A DNA stretch of 64,000 nucleotides from Mycolicibacterium goodii (GCF_022370755.2 NZ_CP092364.2:1860001-1924000); one strand, 5' to 3'; positions 1 to 11,605 are shown, numbered from the stretch's first letter. The notes: generated from the letters alone by a model not told the origin. Program-made: numbers and translations.

Positions 1-1
1 C

Positions 2-712
2 CGACCTGTCGAAATCTCAGGGGTGACGCGTGAGAGCTTCACCATCAATGAGGGTTGCACGGGCAAGCAGTTCCGATTCGTTTTGCCGGGCCCGCATCTG
101 ACCTTGCCTGAACAGGCACAATGCGTGGAAAATCTGCGTCGTCACGCCATGTCGGCGGAGTTCGTGGTCGCCAGTGGCAGTCTGCCACCGGGTGTGGATC
201 CCCAGTTCTATCAGCAGATTGCCGATGTCTGTCGCGAATTCGGGGTACCGCTCCTCCTCGACACCTCGGGCGGGGGACTGTCGCACATCGAATCGGGAAT
301 CTTCGTGCTGAAGCTCAGTTTGCGTGAGTTGCGCGAATGCACCGGCAGGGAACTGACCACCGAGCGTGAGCAGGTCGCCGCGGCCAGGGAACTCATCGAG
401 CGTGGCGTGACGGATGCGGTCATCGTGTCGTTGGGGGCCGACGGAGCACTCATGGTGACGGCGCGTCAGAGCCAACGGTTCAAGGCCGTGCCGGTCGCAT
501 CGGGTAGCGGGGTCGGGGCAGGGGATGCGATGGTCGCGGCCATCACGGTCGGCCTGAGCCGCGGATGGCCGCTGTCCAAGTCGGTGCGTTACGGCATCGC
601 GGCCGGCGCGGCGATGCTGCTGACCCCGGGTACCGCGGTGTGCGAACGCGCGGAGGTGGAGCGGTTGTTCGCGTTGACGGCCGAGCCCGAGGACCTCACC
701 TTGGGGTGGTGA
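2..712 (+). CDS. pfkB: 6-phosphofructokinase PfkB, C-terminal part (cut by window start)
   Basis: The reading frame is open from the first bases, so the true start lies upstream of the window. The visible ~236 residues are the C-terminal two thirds of a PfkB-family sugar kinase, which phosphorylates fructose 6-phosphate in glycolysis. The segment NEGCTGKQFRFVLPGP is typical of minor phosphofructokinases, and GSGVGAGDAMVAAI is the PfkB signature with the GAGD anion hole and catalytic Asp. In M. tuberculosis the pfkB homologue Rv2029c belongs to the DosR regulon, which fits the neighbours here. The 3' end overlaps the convergent acyltransferase gene by 17 bp. Confidence 0.9.
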   Translation, partial: RPVEISGVTRESFTINEGCTGKQFRFVLPGPHLTLPEQAQCVENLRRHAMSAEFVVASGSLPPGVDPQFYQQIADVCREFGVPLLLDTSGGGLSHIESGIFVLKLSLRELRECTGRELTTEREQVAAARELIERGVTDAVIVSLGADGALMVTARQSQRFKAVPVASGSGVGAGDAMVAAITVGLSRGWPLSKSVRYGIAAGAAMLLTPGTAVCERAEVERLFALTAEPEDLTLGW

Positions 713-2108
713 CGAGCGTGAGGATGGCGCTGGGGGTGCGCCGGGTGGGAAGGTCGGCGGTCGCGGCCAGGCGCACCACGGCACGCCCAATGTCCTCGGC
801 GAGGACTTCGACGTCGGGAATGGCGTCGAAGTCCGCGGTGATCCCGAAGACGAGATCGTCGGCGTAGCTCAGGATGGCGACACCGGTGCGGAGACCGAGC
901 GCGATCGGCGGGATCGGCACCACCCGAACCACTCGGTGTCCCAACAGTTCCAAGTGTTTGCGCGGACCGGGAACGTTGGTGGCCAAGGTGACCACGCTCT
1001 GCTGGGGCATCCTGACCGCCGCACGCACGAGCAGTGTCGTGATCCCGGACGGCAGCGAGTTCACCGCCGAGACGAAGACGCTGCCGGCTTGGCGTTGCCC
1101 GGTGCGTTTGGCGTTCTCCATGCGTTGATGAACAGTGAGGAGCTGTTCGACCGGGTCCCGGATGTCCACGGGCAGGCACGGCAGCATGAGCGATACGCGA
1201 TTGTCCACCTGGCCGGCCGCGTCGCTCGAGCGCACCGACACGGGCACCAGGGTGCGCAGAGAACGTGGGCCAGGACGTTCGCCGCGGCGGATCATGGCGG
1301 CACGGAAGCTGTCGGTGATCGCGGCGAGGGCGACATCGTTGATGGTCACGTCGTATGCGTGGCAGATTCTGCCCACGTCGCTCAGTGACACCTGTGTCGA
1401 TGCGTATCGGCGCAGATCGGACACCCGTCCGCGCAGAGGCAGGGAGTGGGGATCCAAAAGGCCGGTGGCGATCTGGAGCGCGCCCTCGGCCACCCGTACG
1501 ACCTCGGATCCCACCGACGCGGTGGTCTCGATCGCGGAGCGGATCAGCCGCACGGGGTTGAGGGTGAACTCGAAAGGCTGATGCTTCTGCGGTGCACTCT
1601 GTTTGGCCGCATCGATGTCGGAGGTGAACGAATCGACGGTGCCCTCGTCGGACAGATATGACAACAACTGCGCGACTGCGATGCCGTCGGCGATGCAGTG
1701 GTGGATTTTCATCAGGATCGCCCACTGGTCCGACGGCAGTCCCTCGATGATCCAGCATTCCCACAGCGGGCGAGACCTGTCGAGCCGGCGTTCCATGATG
1801 TCGGCGACCACGCCGAACAGCGCGGCGTCGTCACCGGGTTGCGGCACGGCGGTGCGCCGAACGTGGTGCGCGACGCTGAACTCGTGGGCCTCGACCCACT
1901 GCGGAGCCGAGAGGTCGAGCGGTTGACGGTCGACAATCTGGGTGAATCGGGGGATCGACAGAAGTCGGTTGTAGACGCTGCCCAGGAGTACGCGGTCGGC
2001 GGGCGGTGAACCCTCGAGTATCGACAGCACGCCTATGGCGAGACTGACGTTACGGTCGGCGTCCTCGGCCTCAAGGAACGCGACGTCCAGCGCGCTCAAT
2101 CGGTCCAT
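696..2108 (-). CDS. Wax ester synthase/diacylglycerol acyltransferase (WS/DGAT)
   Basis: A 470-residue protein of usual family length. It begins MDRLSALDVAFLEAED, the standard WS/DGAT N-terminus, and carries the catalytic HHxxxDG motif as HHCIADG at residues 136-142. It is expected to transfer acyl groups from acyl-CoA to diacylglycerol or fatty alcohol at the inner face of the membrane, making storage triacylglycerol or wax ester. Several mycobacterial members (for example Tgs1) are hypoxia-induced through DosR. It is divergent from the Rv1733c-like gene, with 136 bp between them. Its 3' end overlaps pfkB by 17 bp. Confidence 0.92.
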   Translation of the reverse strand: MDRLSALDVAFLEAEDADRNVSLAIGVLSILEGSPPADRVLLGSVYNRLLSIPRFTQIVDRQPLDLSAPQWVEAHEFSVAHHVRRTAVPQPGDDAALFGVVADIMERRLDRSRPLWECWIIEGLPSDQWAILMKIHHCIADGIAVAQLLSYLSDEGTVDSFTSDIDAAKQSAPQKHQPFEFTLNPVRLIRSAIETTASVGSEVVRVAEGALQIATGLLDPHSLPLRGRVSDLRRYASTQVSLSDVGRICHAYDVTINDVALAAITDSFRAAMIRRGERPGPRSLRTLVPVSVRSSDAAGQVDNRVSLMLPCLPVDIRDPVEQLLTVHQRMENAKRTGQRQAGSVFVSAVNSLPSGITTLLVRAAVRMPQQSVVTLATNVPGPRKHLELLGHRVVRVVPIPPIALGLRTGVAILSYADDLVFGITADFDAIPDVEVLAEDIGRAVVRLAATADLPTRRTPSAILTLVTTPR

Positions 2109-2141
2109 CCCACAAATGTGCGCCTCCGTTTCACCGCGCGG

Positions 2142-2161
2142 CCAGGGGCAGAAGTCTCATC
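2142..2161. promoter_or_regulatory. Weak DosR-box-like site between WS/DGAT and Rv1733c-like gene
   Basis: Against the DosR consensus TTSGGGACTWWAGTCCCSAA, about 10 of 20 positions match, with half sites GGGGC and AGTCTC. It sits 34 bp upstream of the WS/DGAT start and about 84 bp upstream of the other gene. The match is weak and is kept only because both flanking genes are of DosR-regulon type. Confidence 0.25.
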
Positions 2162-2244
2162 ACAGAAGGTATTTGTGCTCTAGGACTCCGGCGGATCGTC
2201 GGGTGGAATCGGTGGCAAGAGGACGTCTCGATGAACGAGGAACC

Positions 2245-2835
2245 ATGGAAACTTTCACCTTGGGTATCGGTGAGTGGTTGGGGTCCGTGGTGTGGAGCCG
2301 AAATCCACTGGTGCGCCGCCGTGATCGAATCGAAGGAGCGTTGCGGCTCGCGGCAGTTGTGGTGTGTGTTCTGGCGGTACCACCGACGGCGTCGATCGGG
2401 ACCTCGGTCTATCACGATCGTGAACAGGCTTACGCCGTCCAGGCCCAGGATGCGCGCCAGGTGACTGCCGTCGCGACCGAACGAGGCTCTGTCGCAGGCA
2501 CAGAGGGGCACGGCGAGTCGTTCCTGGCGAGGGCGGCCTGGGCCGTCGACGGACACGAGCATCGCGGTCGCCTCGAATGGGCCGATCTCCCGCAAGTCGG
2601 CGACCGGCAGGAGATCTGGGTCGACCACTCCGGCAATGTCATCGACCCGCCGCGTGGGAAGGGTCGCGCTGTCGGCGATGCGGTCCTCACTGCGCTGTGG
2701 GCATGGATTTTCGTCGTCGCCGGAGTCAGCGGCGGGCTGATCTTGCTGCACAGGAGGTTCGATCAGGCTCGTTATGCCGAATGGGAACGTGAATTCGAGA
2801 TCATCACCGAAAAGCGAGAGTGGGGAAAGCAATGA
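2245..2835 (+). CDS. Rv1733c-like two-transmembrane protein
   Basis: A 196-residue membrane protein. A short N-terminal stretch with SRNPLVRRRDRIEG is followed by TM1 (about 31-52), an extracytoplasmic region of about 95 residues containing GDRQEIWVDHSGNVIDPP, and TM2 (about 147-169). This layout and the SRNPLVR motif match the conserved DosR-regulon antigen Rv1733c of M. tuberculosis. Its biochemical function is unknown. I chose the ATG at 2245 because the family starts just before the NPLVR motif; the frame stays open upstream to 2035. The stop overlaps the next start as ATGA, so it is translationally coupled to the USP gene. Confidence 0.82.
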   Translation: METFTLGIGEWLGSVVWSRNPLVRRRDRIEGALRLAAVVVCVLAVPPTASIGTSVYHDREQAYAVQAQDARQVTAVATERGSVAGTEGHGESFLARAAWAVDGHEHRGRLEWADLPQVGDRQEIWVDHSGNVIDPPRGKGRAVGDAVLTALWAWIFVVAGVSGGLILLHRRFDQARYAEWEREFEIITEKREWGKQ

Positions 2836-3722
2836 TGTCTTCAGTCGGCACACGTGGCGTTCTGGTCGGCGTGGATGGTTCAGAACCGTCGACCTCGGCA
2901 GTGGAGTGGGCGGCGCACGAGGCCGTGCTGCACAAGGTTCCCCTGCGGATCGTGCATGTCATGCAGTGGCCGCCCGGTAGCGCGACATGGTCGGAGATCC
3001 CCGCACCGCCAACATTGGCCGATCAGCTCAAACGCAACGGCGAGCAGGTGCTCGAAGATGCCGGCAAGGTCGCCGAAGACGTGGTCGCCGGAGCTGTCGA
3101 TATCCAGGTCGACGACATCGTGGTGGCCGGCAATGTCGTTGCCGCACTGACGGACCTGTCCGAGTCCTCGCGACTCCTCGTCGTCGGCTGCCGGGGGTTG
3201 GGACCCATCGGCCGAAGACTGTTGGGTTCTGTCACTGCGGGTCTCATCCGGCATGCGCGCTGCCCGGTCGCGGTGATCCACGACGAGTCGAAGGGCTCAG
3301 CCATCGCGACCACGGCACCGGTTGTCGTGGGTGTCGACGGTTCACCGGCCTCGGAGGAAGCGCTGGAGTTCGCATTCGACGAAGCCTCTCGACGAGGCGC
3401 GCCGCTCTTGGCGGTGCACGCGTGGAGCGATGCCGGCGTGGCCGGCTACCCGGGTGTGCGGTGGGATGATCTGCGAGTGCAGGCCGAGGAGTGCTTGTCT
3501 GAGCGGCTCGCGGGATGGCAGGAACGGTATCCCGATGTCCACGTACGACGTGAGGTCGTCCTCGACCGTCCCGACCGTAGGTTGTTGAAACGCTCGGAGA
3601 TTGCGCAGTTGACCGTTGTCGGCAGCCACGGTCGCGGTGGATTCGTCGGACTGCTGCTCGGGTCGGTGAGTACCAGCGTGGCAGAGGCTGCTGAGCGTCC
3701 GGTTGTGGTGGTCCGTGGCTGA
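2832..3722 (+). CDS. Universal stress protein, tandem two-domain
   Basis: A 296-residue protein with two UspA domains. Each opens with a GVDGS motif (VLVGVDGSEPS; VVVGVDGSPAS) and ends with the ATP-binding pattern G-x2-G-x9-G-S (VVGCRGLGPIGRRLLGS and VVGSHGRGGFVGLLLGS), so both domains probably bind ATP. The start at 2832 overlaps the upstream stop (ATGA) and follows GGGGAAAG; an in-frame ATG at 2820 would add four residues. It is co-transcribed with the Rv1733c-like gene and ends one base from the convergent dosR stop. Tandem-domain USPs are common DosR-regulon members. Confidence 0.92.
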   Translation: MMSSVGTRGVLVGVDGSEPSTSAVEWAAHEAVLHKVPLRIVHVMQWPPGSATWSEIPAPPTLADQLKRNGEQVLEDAGKVAEDVVAGAVDIQVDDIVVAGNVVAALTDLSESSRLLVVGCRGLGPIGRRLLGSVTAGLIRHARCPVAVIHDESKGSAIATTAPVVVGVDGSPASEEALEFAFDEASRRGAPLLAVHAWSDAGVAGYPGVRWDDLRVQAEECLSERLAGWQERYPDVHVRREVVLDRPDRRLLKRSEIAQLTVVGSHGRGGFVGLLLGSVSTSVAEAAERPVVVVRG

Positions 3723-3723
3723 G

Positions 3724-4377
3724 TCAGTATTCCTCGTCGTGGTGGCGGCCGTGGTCCAGCTTGGAGATGAACACGGCCGCCTGCGTGCGGCGCTCCATCC
3801 CGAGTTTTGCCAGCAGGCGTGACACGTAGTTCTTGACGGTTCGTTCCGCCAGGAACATGCGTTCGGCGATCTGCTTGTTGGTCAGTCCTTCGCCCAGCAG
3901 TTCCAGCAACATTCGCTCCTGAGCGCTCAGACCGGTCAGAGGGTCGGAGTGTGATGCTGTTTCGCGAAGTCTCCTCATCAAGGCGGCTGCGGCGCGGTTG
4001 TCCAGAAGGGAGTGTCCAGCCGCGACTTCTTTGATCGCATGGGTGAGTTCCATGCCTTTGATGTCTTTGATGACGAAACCACTGGCGCCGGCGAGGATTG
4101 CGTCGAGCGTGGCCTCGTCGGACGTGAAGGAGGTGAGCATCAGACAGCGCAGTCCCGGCAGTCGGGACAACAGGTCACGACACAGTTCGATGCCGTTACC
4201 ATCGGGCAGTCGAACGTCGAGGACCGCGACTTCGGGTCGCAGCGCGGGTATCCGCGCCATCGCCTCGGACACCGAGCCTGCCTCGCCGATCACTTCCAAG
4301 TCGGGATCGGACCGGATGAGGTCGATCAGGCCACGTCGGACGAGTTCGTGATCATCGACGAGAAAGACTGTCACCAT
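3724..4377 (-). CDS. dosR: Hypoxia/NO response regulator DosR (DevR)
   Basis: A 217-residue NarL/FixJ-family regulator nearly colinear with M. tuberculosis DosR. The receiver domain (1-120) has acidic residues D8-D9 and phosphorylatable D54 in [10 protein letters not shown]. The LuxR-type HTH (about 150-205) keeps [20 protein letters not shown], with K182 and N183 at the recognition helix and R179 in place of the Lys of the M. tuberculosis protein. It activates the dormancy regulon under hypoxia, NO or CO. The start lies 26 bp inside the 3' end of the nitroreductase gene, so the two are coupled and share the DosR box near 5418, which predicts autoregulation. Confidence 0.96.
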   Translation of the reverse strand: MVTVFLVDDHELVRRGLIDLIRSDPDLEVIGEAGSVSEAMARIPALRPEVAVLDVRLPDGNGIELCRDLLSRLPGLRCLMLTSFTSDEATLDAILAGASGFVIKDIKGMELTHAIKEVAAGHSLLDNRAAAALMRRLRETASHSDPLTGLSAQERMLLELLGEGLTNKQIAERMFLAERTVKNYVSRLLAKLGMERRTQAAVFISKLDHGRHHDEEY

Positions 4378-5359
4378 GGGATCTCCCTGTGAAGAATTCT
4401 TCGAGAGGACGTCGCGGGGTGGCGGGCGGAGCGACGTCGTGTGTGGCGAGGCCGACGCGGATCAAGACCTGGGGAGTGGCTTTCCGGCCGATCAGACGAG
4501 CCACGATGTCTCTGCTCGTGGTCAACTCGGTGATGTGGGTCAACGTGCACGTCGCCATTCCCGCGACCGTGGCGTCCAGTAACACCGCGGAGAGCGCTTC
4601 GCCACAGTTCAGGATGCTCGTGCGGTCGTTCTCGCGCGTGGACAATACCACAACCTTTGCCTGATCGTGGCCCCGTCCGGCGCACCTGTCACCGGTGCGC
4701 GCGTTGGGGAAGCGTCTGTCGACACCGACCCGCTCCGATTCGGAGGCCGACACCAGAGCGCTGTGCGGTATTCCCTCGATGGACTCGAATGGTCCTGTCC
4801 ACCAGTGTAATTCAGCGTGGTAGGACGAATCGTACAGGCGAAGGGACTCGGTGAGCCGTGAGGCATACGCCAGCTCGGATCGCGCGTGATCGGGCACGAC
4901 ATCGAACCGCACGGCGTCGAAGGCGATCGACTTGCGCAGCTGCGCTTCCAATGCGGGCCAGTCGGGAGGTCCGGCAAACGGCAGGCGGTCGGTGCGGCGG
5001 CGGCTGATCGCGGCGGCACGTCGGCGGCGGTGCTCTCGCGGGAACAGCCGGATCTCGGGGAATTCGATCGACGCGAGGTGCAGCGGATTGCCGGGATCAG
5101 GCAGCCTGGCGACCTGGGGCACCCAGCCGTCGGCAGCCATCGCGACGCAGAAATGATCGAGCATCGCGCCACAGCCGATCACGGCCTCCCGGCCCATGTG
5201 GTCCGCGGAGTAGAGGATGCGCTGTTTGTCGACGAACAGGTGAAGAGTCTTGTCGTCTGCGGTCCACAGCCATGGTTGACTGTTGTGCAGCGACGGCGCT
5301 CGGCACGCCAACCGCAGTGCGTCACCGATCACGTCGACTGATGGTTGAGCATCTCTCAT
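4352..5359 (-). CDS. Acg/Rv3131-type putative nitroreductase
   Basis: A 335-residue protein of the Acg family of nitroreductase-fold proteins. It has the family N-terminus [18 protein letters not shown] and a C-terminal [12 protein letters not shown] segment. M. tuberculosis homologues (Rv2032/Acg, Rv3127, Rv3131) are strongly DosR-induced; some Acg-family members bind FMN without showing nitroreductase activity, so the reaction here is uncertain. I chose the ATG at 5359 ([10 protein letters not shown]) because it begins the conserved region and lies 59 bp from a strong DosR box; the open frame runs 42 codons further, through that box. It is the first gene of the operon with dosR. Confidence 0.88.
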   Translation of the reverse strand: MRDAQPSVDVIGDALRLACRAPSLHNSQPWLWTADDKTLHLFVDKQRILYSADHMGREAVIGCGAMLDHFCVAMAADGWVPQVARLPDPGNPLHLASIEFPEIRLFPREHRRRRAAAISRRRTDRLPFAGPPDWPALEAQLRKSIAFDAVRFDVVPDHARSELAYASRLTESLRLYDSSYHAELHWWTGPFESIEGIPHSALVSASESERVGVDRRFPNARTGDRCAGRGHDQAKVVVLSTRENDRTSILNCGEALSAVLLDATVAGMATCTLTHITELTTSRDIVARLIGRKATPQVLIRVGLATHDVAPPATPRRPLEEFFTGRSHGDSLSRR

Positions 5360-5417
5360 GTTCCGTGTCCCCGGTGTCGTGTGCTCCTGCCAGCCTGACG
5401 GTGACTGAACAAGATCA

Positions 5418-5437
5418 ACAGGGACTATGGTCCTCAA
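5418..5437. promoter_or_regulatory. DosR box between nitroreductase-dosR and Rv2004c-like gene
   Basis: Strong match to the DosR palindrome: GGGACTATGGTCC flanked by AA on the right, about 15 of 20 consensus positions. It lies 59 bp upstream of the nitroreductase start and 55 bp upstream of the divergent kinase-like gene, a spacing that fits activation in both directions. Confidence 0.75.
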
Positions 5438-5438
5438 C

Positions 5439-5458
5439 CCGGGGCCGTAGGACCCTGG
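5439..5458. promoter_or_regulatory. Possible second DosR box, 21 bp from the first
   Basis: GGGGCC-GTA-GGACCC gives about 11 of 20 consensus matches. Its start lies exactly 21 bp from that of the strong box at 5418, two helical turns, as expected for cooperative DosR binding to tandem sites. Confidence 0.4.
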
Positions 5459-5491
5459 CGGGCGGGTTGCGGAATGCGGCAGCATTCAGGC

Positions 5492-6988
5492 ATGGAGGAC
5501 GAGCCGGAGACGGCAATTGCGCAGCGTGACAAACTATTTGCATTCGGAAATCTCGATGCGCAGATCCATGAGACGCACACGGGACTCGTGGCGCTGATCG
5601 GTGACCTGGCGTACAAGGCCAAAAAGCCGATCAGGACGGATTTTCTGGACTTCAGCACAGCGGAGCAGCGAGAAACGGCATGTCGTCGAGAGGTCGAACT
5701 CAACAGCCGCCTGGCACCGAACAGCTATCTCGGTGTGGCACATCTTGTCGGGCCGGGGAATCGCCCTGACGAACCCGTGGTGGTGATGCGCCGCTACCGT
5801 GATGCCGACAGGCTGTCGACCTTGGTCAAGCGCGAGGCCGAGGTCGATGACCAACTCGACGTGATCGCCGAGATACTTGCGCGCTTTCATCGCGACGCCG
5901 CACGCGGCGCAGTCATCGATGATCAGGCACGCGCGGTTTCGGTGTGGGCGCGGTGGGACGAAAACCTGACCGAGCTTGCCCGCATGTCGCTTGTTCTGAC
6001 GGAGCAGTTGAGCGAAGTACGCCGGCTGGCTTCGCAGTATTTGTCCGGCCGCTCCGAGTTGTTCACCGACCGCATCGCGGACGGCCGCATCGTCGACGGA
6101 CATGCCGATCTGCTCGCAGACGACATCTTCTACACACCGGGGGGACCGGCCATTCTCGACTGTCTGGAGTTCGACGACACGCTGCGTTATGTCGACGGCG
6201 TCGATGACGCCGCTTTTCTGGCGATGGATCTGGAGTTTCTCGGCTCGCCGAGACTCAGCGCATTCTTCGTCGACCGCTACCGGCAACACGCGCATGACAC
6301 CGCTCCGCAGTCTCTGGTGGATTTCTACGTGGCCTACCGCGCGGTGGTCCGTGCCAAGGTCGATTGCATACGTGTCACACAAGGGCGGCGGGAGGCGGTG
6401 ACTGATGCGTGCCGCCACATCGACGTCGCCCTTGATCACCTGCGCGCGGCCACAGTTCAGCTGGTCATCGTCGGTGGAGGTCCTGGCACCGGCAAGACGA
6501 CTGTTTCACGGGCCCTCGCCGAAAAACTGGGCGCCGTGGTGATCTCAACCGACGATGTCCGTCGGGATCTGCACGCAAGTGGTGCGATCGGCGGTGTGGC
6601 AGGAGAGCTCGACACTGGCCTCTACGCTCCGAAAAACGTTGCGGCGGTTTACGACGAGGTGCTCGCGCGGGCACGTCACGCGCTCACGCACGGCCGGTCG
6701 GTGATCCTGGACGGGACGTGGCGCGACATCGGCCGGCGCCAGCGCGCCCACCGCATCGCATTTGAAACCGCTGTTCCGGTGGTCGAGTTCACCTGCTCGC
6801 TGCCGGTGGTGACGGCCGGTGAGCGCATCGCATCGAGATCGGGAACCACGTCAGACGCGACCCCGGAGATCGCCGCAGCCCTCGCAGAACAGGGCGCAGC
6901 CGTCGTCCACGGACATCCGATCGACACGAGTCGACCGCTGCACGAGTCGGTGACAGAAGCGCAGCGGGTCTGCAGTCTGGCGATCTAG
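5492..6988 (+). CDS. Rv2004c-like bifunctional phosphotransferase/AAA-type ATPase
   Basis: A 498-residue protein. The N-terminal ~310 residues resemble an aminoglycoside-phosphotransferase-type kinase fold, with the catalytic-loop-like IVDGHADLLADDIFY and ILDCLEFDD. The C-terminal part holds a P-loop, GGGPGTGKTTVSRAL (about 327-340), followed by STDDVRRDL, a zeta-toxin/kinase-like NTPase. The architecture is that of the DosR-regulon protein Rv2004c; its substrate is unknown. An in-frame ATG at 5474 would add six residues; I prefer 5492, 55 bp downstream of the DosR box. It is followed by dosS after a 193-bp gap. Confidence 0.82.
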   Translation: MEDEPETAIAQRDKLFAFGNLDAQIHETHTGLVALIGDLAYKAKKPIRTDFLDFSTAEQRETACRREVELNSRLAPNSYLGVAHLVGPGNRPDEPVVVMRRYRDADRLSTLVKREAEVDDQLDVIAEILARFHRDAARGAVIDDQARAVSVWARWDENLTELARMSLVLTEQLSEVRRLASQYLSGRSELFTDRIADGRIVDGHADLLADDIFYTPGGPAILDCLEFDDTLRYVDGVDDAAFLAMDLEFLGSPRLSAFFVDRYRQHAHDTAPQSLVDFYVAYRAVVRAKVDCIRVTQGRREAVTDACRHIDVALDHLRAATVQLVIVGGGPGTGKTTVSRALAEKLGAVVISTDDVRRDLHASGAIGGVAGELDTGLYAPKNVAAVYDEVLARARHALTHGRSVILDGTWRDIGRRQRAHRIAFETAVPVVEFTCSLPVVTAGERIASRSGTTSDATPEIAAALAEQGAAVVHGHPIDTSRPLHESVTEAQRVCSLAI

Positions 6989-7020
6989 GTTTTTCTGGCG
7001 AGCCCCCGGATCGCGGTCGA

Positions 7021-7034
7021 CAGCAGCGCTGCTG
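7021..7034. repeat. Perfect 14-bp palindrome between the kinase-like gene and dosS
   Basis: CAGCAGCGCTGCTG is a perfect inverted repeat without a loop in the 193-bp gap. There is no T-run after it, so a terminator role is doubtful. It may be an operator or chance. Confidence 0.4.
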
Positions 7035-7181
7035 GCAAATCCCAGTTGGTGCCGTTGGCAAAAACCGTTCTGACCAGTGTCGAGTCGGGCGTGTGAGAGC
7101 GCTGACTGCGTGGTCAATTTTCTGTTGAAGGTGTGCGAAACAGGCGTAGCGTCCAGGTCGAGGGAAGGGTGGAGATCAGAT

Positions 7182-8882
7182 TTGGGCGCTCGAGATATTG
7201 AATCGATCGTTGCGAGACCGGACTGGCGTCAACTCGCAGAGCAGTCACATACGGTGTACGACTCGCCCGAAGCTGTCGACATCCGGATGGCCACGTTGTT
7301 GCGGGACATGGCCTCGCTCGATGCCGGCTTGGAACCAGAGTTCACCCTGCAGGGCATTCTCGACGCGATCATGCGGGTATCGGGTGCCTGTTACGGCGCC
7401 GCGGGCCTCTGCGCCCCGGACGGAACACCGGCGACATTCGCGCATGCAGGGGCAGTCACGCAAACGGCCCCCGATTCGCCCGACACGGAACTGTTGGGGC
7501 TTCTGCGCAACCGGACAGGGCCGCTCCGAATCGATGATCGCGGAGAATCTCCGGCTGAGACGGGACTACCAGAACTACACCCGCCGATGCGCGCCGTGCT
7601 CGGCGTGTCGCTCGTCTCCCACGGCGAAGTGCTCGGCAGCCTCTACGTGGCCGACTCCCGGCCCGGCTTCGCGTTCACCGACGCTCATGTGGCAGTTGTC
7701 CAGGTGCTGGCGTCGGTGGCGGCGGACGTCGTTCACAGCGTGCGGTATCTGGAGAAAGTCCGCACCGTGGCGCGGTGGGTCTCCGCGAGCCGTGAGATCA
7801 CCATGGCCCTGCTCGGGATGAGCGGCGCAGAGGATGCCCCCCTGCGCTTGATCGCCGGCCGGGCTGCGGAGCTCACCGCTGCGAGCCAGGCTGCCATACT
7901 CGTCCCGACCGAGGCTGACCGGGCTCTGGAAGAGGTTGACAGCCTCACTGTTGCCGTTGCCGCCGGACAACGTGCCGATCAGGTCGAAGGCCAACAGGTG
8001 CCGGTATCCGGCTCCACCAGCGGACGGGTGTTCCGCACGGGCGAGTCCGCGATGACGGACGGATTTCGATACCCCATCGCTTCGTTCACCGACCAAGGGC
8101 GACGCCCCGCGATCGTCGTCCCGCTTCGTTCAACGGCAAACAACCTGGGTGTCATTGCCGTTGCCCGCGATGCCGACGCCTCACCGTTCGACGCGGACGA
8201 GATGGCGATCATGGAGGATTTCGCGCACCACGCCGCGGTGGCCCTCACGCTCTGCCGGGCGAACGAGCAGGCACGGCAACTCACCGTGTTGAGCGATCGG
8301 GAACGCATCGCCAGGGATCTGCACGACCATGTGATCCAGCGGTTGTTCCTGGCCGGTATGGACCTGCAAGGAACCATCGCCCGCACCAAGTCCGATCTGA
8401 TCACAGAGCGGTTGTCGCGCACTGTCGACGACCTGCAGTCCATCATCGACGAGATCCGGACGGCGATCTTCGACCTGCAATCGCCCGCGGCCTCCGCCAT
8501 GAATTTCCGGCAACGAATTCAGGCGGCGGTCGCCGCGGTGACCGACAACAGCCCTCTCGCGACGACCGTTCGCATCAGCGGACCCATCGTCGCGGTCGAT
8601 CCCGCTCTGGCAGACGATGCCGAGGCGGTGATCGTCGAAGCCATCAGCAACGCGGTGCGCCATTCCGGGGCGACCAGCGTGACGATATCCATCGAGGTGT
8701 CGGATCGGCTCGATATCGACGTGGTCGACAACGGCCGAGGCATTCCGGCAAACACCACGCGGTGCGGCGGGTTGCGTAACCTCAAAGCGCGGGCGCAACA
8801 TGTCGGCGGTAGTTGTCAGATCACCAGTTCGGGTGGCTCGGGGACCCATGTGCGGTGGAGTGCGCCTCTGAGCGGGGCGTGA
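7182..8882 (+). CDS. dosS: Redox/hypoxia sensor histidine kinase DosS (DevS)
   Basis: About 566 residues with the order GAF-GAF-HisKA_3-HATPase. The first GAF keeps the HPPMR motif (His133 here) that, by my alignment from memory, corresponds to the haem-ligating His149 of M. tuberculosis DosS, so haem binding is expected. The phosphoacceptor is His381 in IARDLHDHVIQRLF; the ATPase domain has AISNAVRHSG and DNGRGIP. It should sense O2, NO and CO and phosphorylate DosR D54. I chose TTG 7182, preceded by GGTGGAG and giving a length near the family's 578; the frame is open up to 7077, so a longer form is possible. It is separated from dosR by two genes on opposite strands. Confidence 0.92.
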   Translation: MGARDIESIVARPDWRQLAEQSHTVYDSPEAVDIRMATLLRDMASLDAGLEPEFTLQGILDAIMRVSGACYGAAGLCAPDGTPATFAHAGAVTQTAPDSPDTELLGLLRNRTGPLRIDDRGESPAETGLPELHPPMRAVLGVSLVSHGEVLGSLYVADSRPGFAFTDAHVAVVQVLASVAADVVHSVRYLEKVRTVARWVSASREITMALLGMSGAEDAPLRLIAGRAAELTAASQAAILVPTEADRALEEVDSLTVAVAAGQRADQVEGQQVPVSGSTSGRVFRTGESAMTDGFRYPIASFTDQGRRPAIVVPLRSTANNLGVIAVARDADASPFDADEMAIMEDFAHHAAVALTLCRANEQARQLTVLSDRERIARDLHDHVIQRLFLAGMDLQGTIARTKSDLITERLSRTVDDLQSIIDEIRTAIFDLQSPAASAMNFRQRIQAAVAAVTDNSPLATTVRISGPIVAVDPALADDAEAVIVEAISNAVRHSGATSVTISIEVSDRLDIDVVDNGRGIPANTTRCGGLRNLKARAQHVGGSCQITSSGGSGTHVRWSAPLSGA

Positions 8883-8897
8883 TCATCCACCCTGCTG

Positions 8898-9805
8898 TCA
8901 ACGCACCACGACCACCGGGGCATAGGCGGCGCGGGCGACCTTCGAACCGACCGACCCCAACCGCATGCCGGCGAATCCTCCGCGCCCATGGCTGCCCACG
9001 ACGACGAGTTGTGCGTGGCGTGATCCGTCGATGAGCCACCGTGCCGGTTGATCGCAGACGATCTGCCGAGTCACTCTCACGTCGGGATATCGCTCGCGCC
9101 ATCCGGCGAGACGCTCACCGAGCAGTTCGCGTCCCTGGTCCTCGTACTCGTGCCAGTCCATGCCCAACGCCGAGAACACCCCGACGTCGCTCCAGGCGTG
9201 CAGTGCGATGAGATCGACGCGCCGACGGGAGGCCTCGTCGAACGCGAATGCCGTGGCGTCCTCGGATGACGGTGATCCGTCGATCCCGATCAGCACAGGG
9301 GAACGGGGGTCCGGTGGACGCACCTGGTTGCCGTGGATCACCGCGACGGGACAGTGCGCATGGTGGACGATGCCGCTGCTGACCGAACCCAGCAGCGCGC
9401 CGCCGAGGGCGCCCAGGCCGCGGCTCCCCACCACCATCATCGTGGCACTCTTGGACACATCGACGAGTTCCGCAACGATTCCGGCATAACGTATTTCGTG
9501 CCGAATGCCGTCGGGATCAGCGTCGGCGACGGCGATCATGTCACGGGCATGCTCGATCACGTTGCGGGCGTTGGTCTCCTGCCATTCGGTGATGCTGCCC
9601 TGCACCGGTGGGATCGGCCAGTTGACGACGATCGGCTCGACGACGTGCATCAGGGTCACCGGCATCTTGCGCAGCGATGCTTCGCGTGCTGCCCACCGCA
9701 CCGCAGCGTCGGACTCTGCTGAACCGTCGACCGCGACGACCATGCCGTACCCAGCGCCGTTCTCAGTGCCGTTTCCGTTGTCGACTTTCACTTCACGCTC
9801 CATCC

Positions 9806-9809
<4 letters not shown>
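8898..9809 (-). CDS. Universal stress protein, tandem two-domain
   Basis: A 303-residue protein with two UspA domains: MVVAVDGSAES ... VVGSRGLGALGGALLGS and VLIGIDGSPSS ... VVGSHGRGGFAGMRLGS, both with complete ATP-binding signatures. The GTG start at 9809 overlaps the acetate-CoA ligase stop (GTGA); ATG 9803 is an alternative. It is the second gene of an operon with the ligase, and the pairing suggests a shared role when acetyl-CoA metabolism changes under hypoxia (inference). It ends 15 bp from the convergent dosS stop. Confidence 0.92.

Positions 9810-11605
<1,796 letters not shown>

Noticed and set aside
589..1764. 391-codon minus-strand open frame overlapping the first WS/DGAT gene
   Set aside because: Shadow of the WS/DGAT gene: its composition is Arg/His/Pro-rich and it has no motif.
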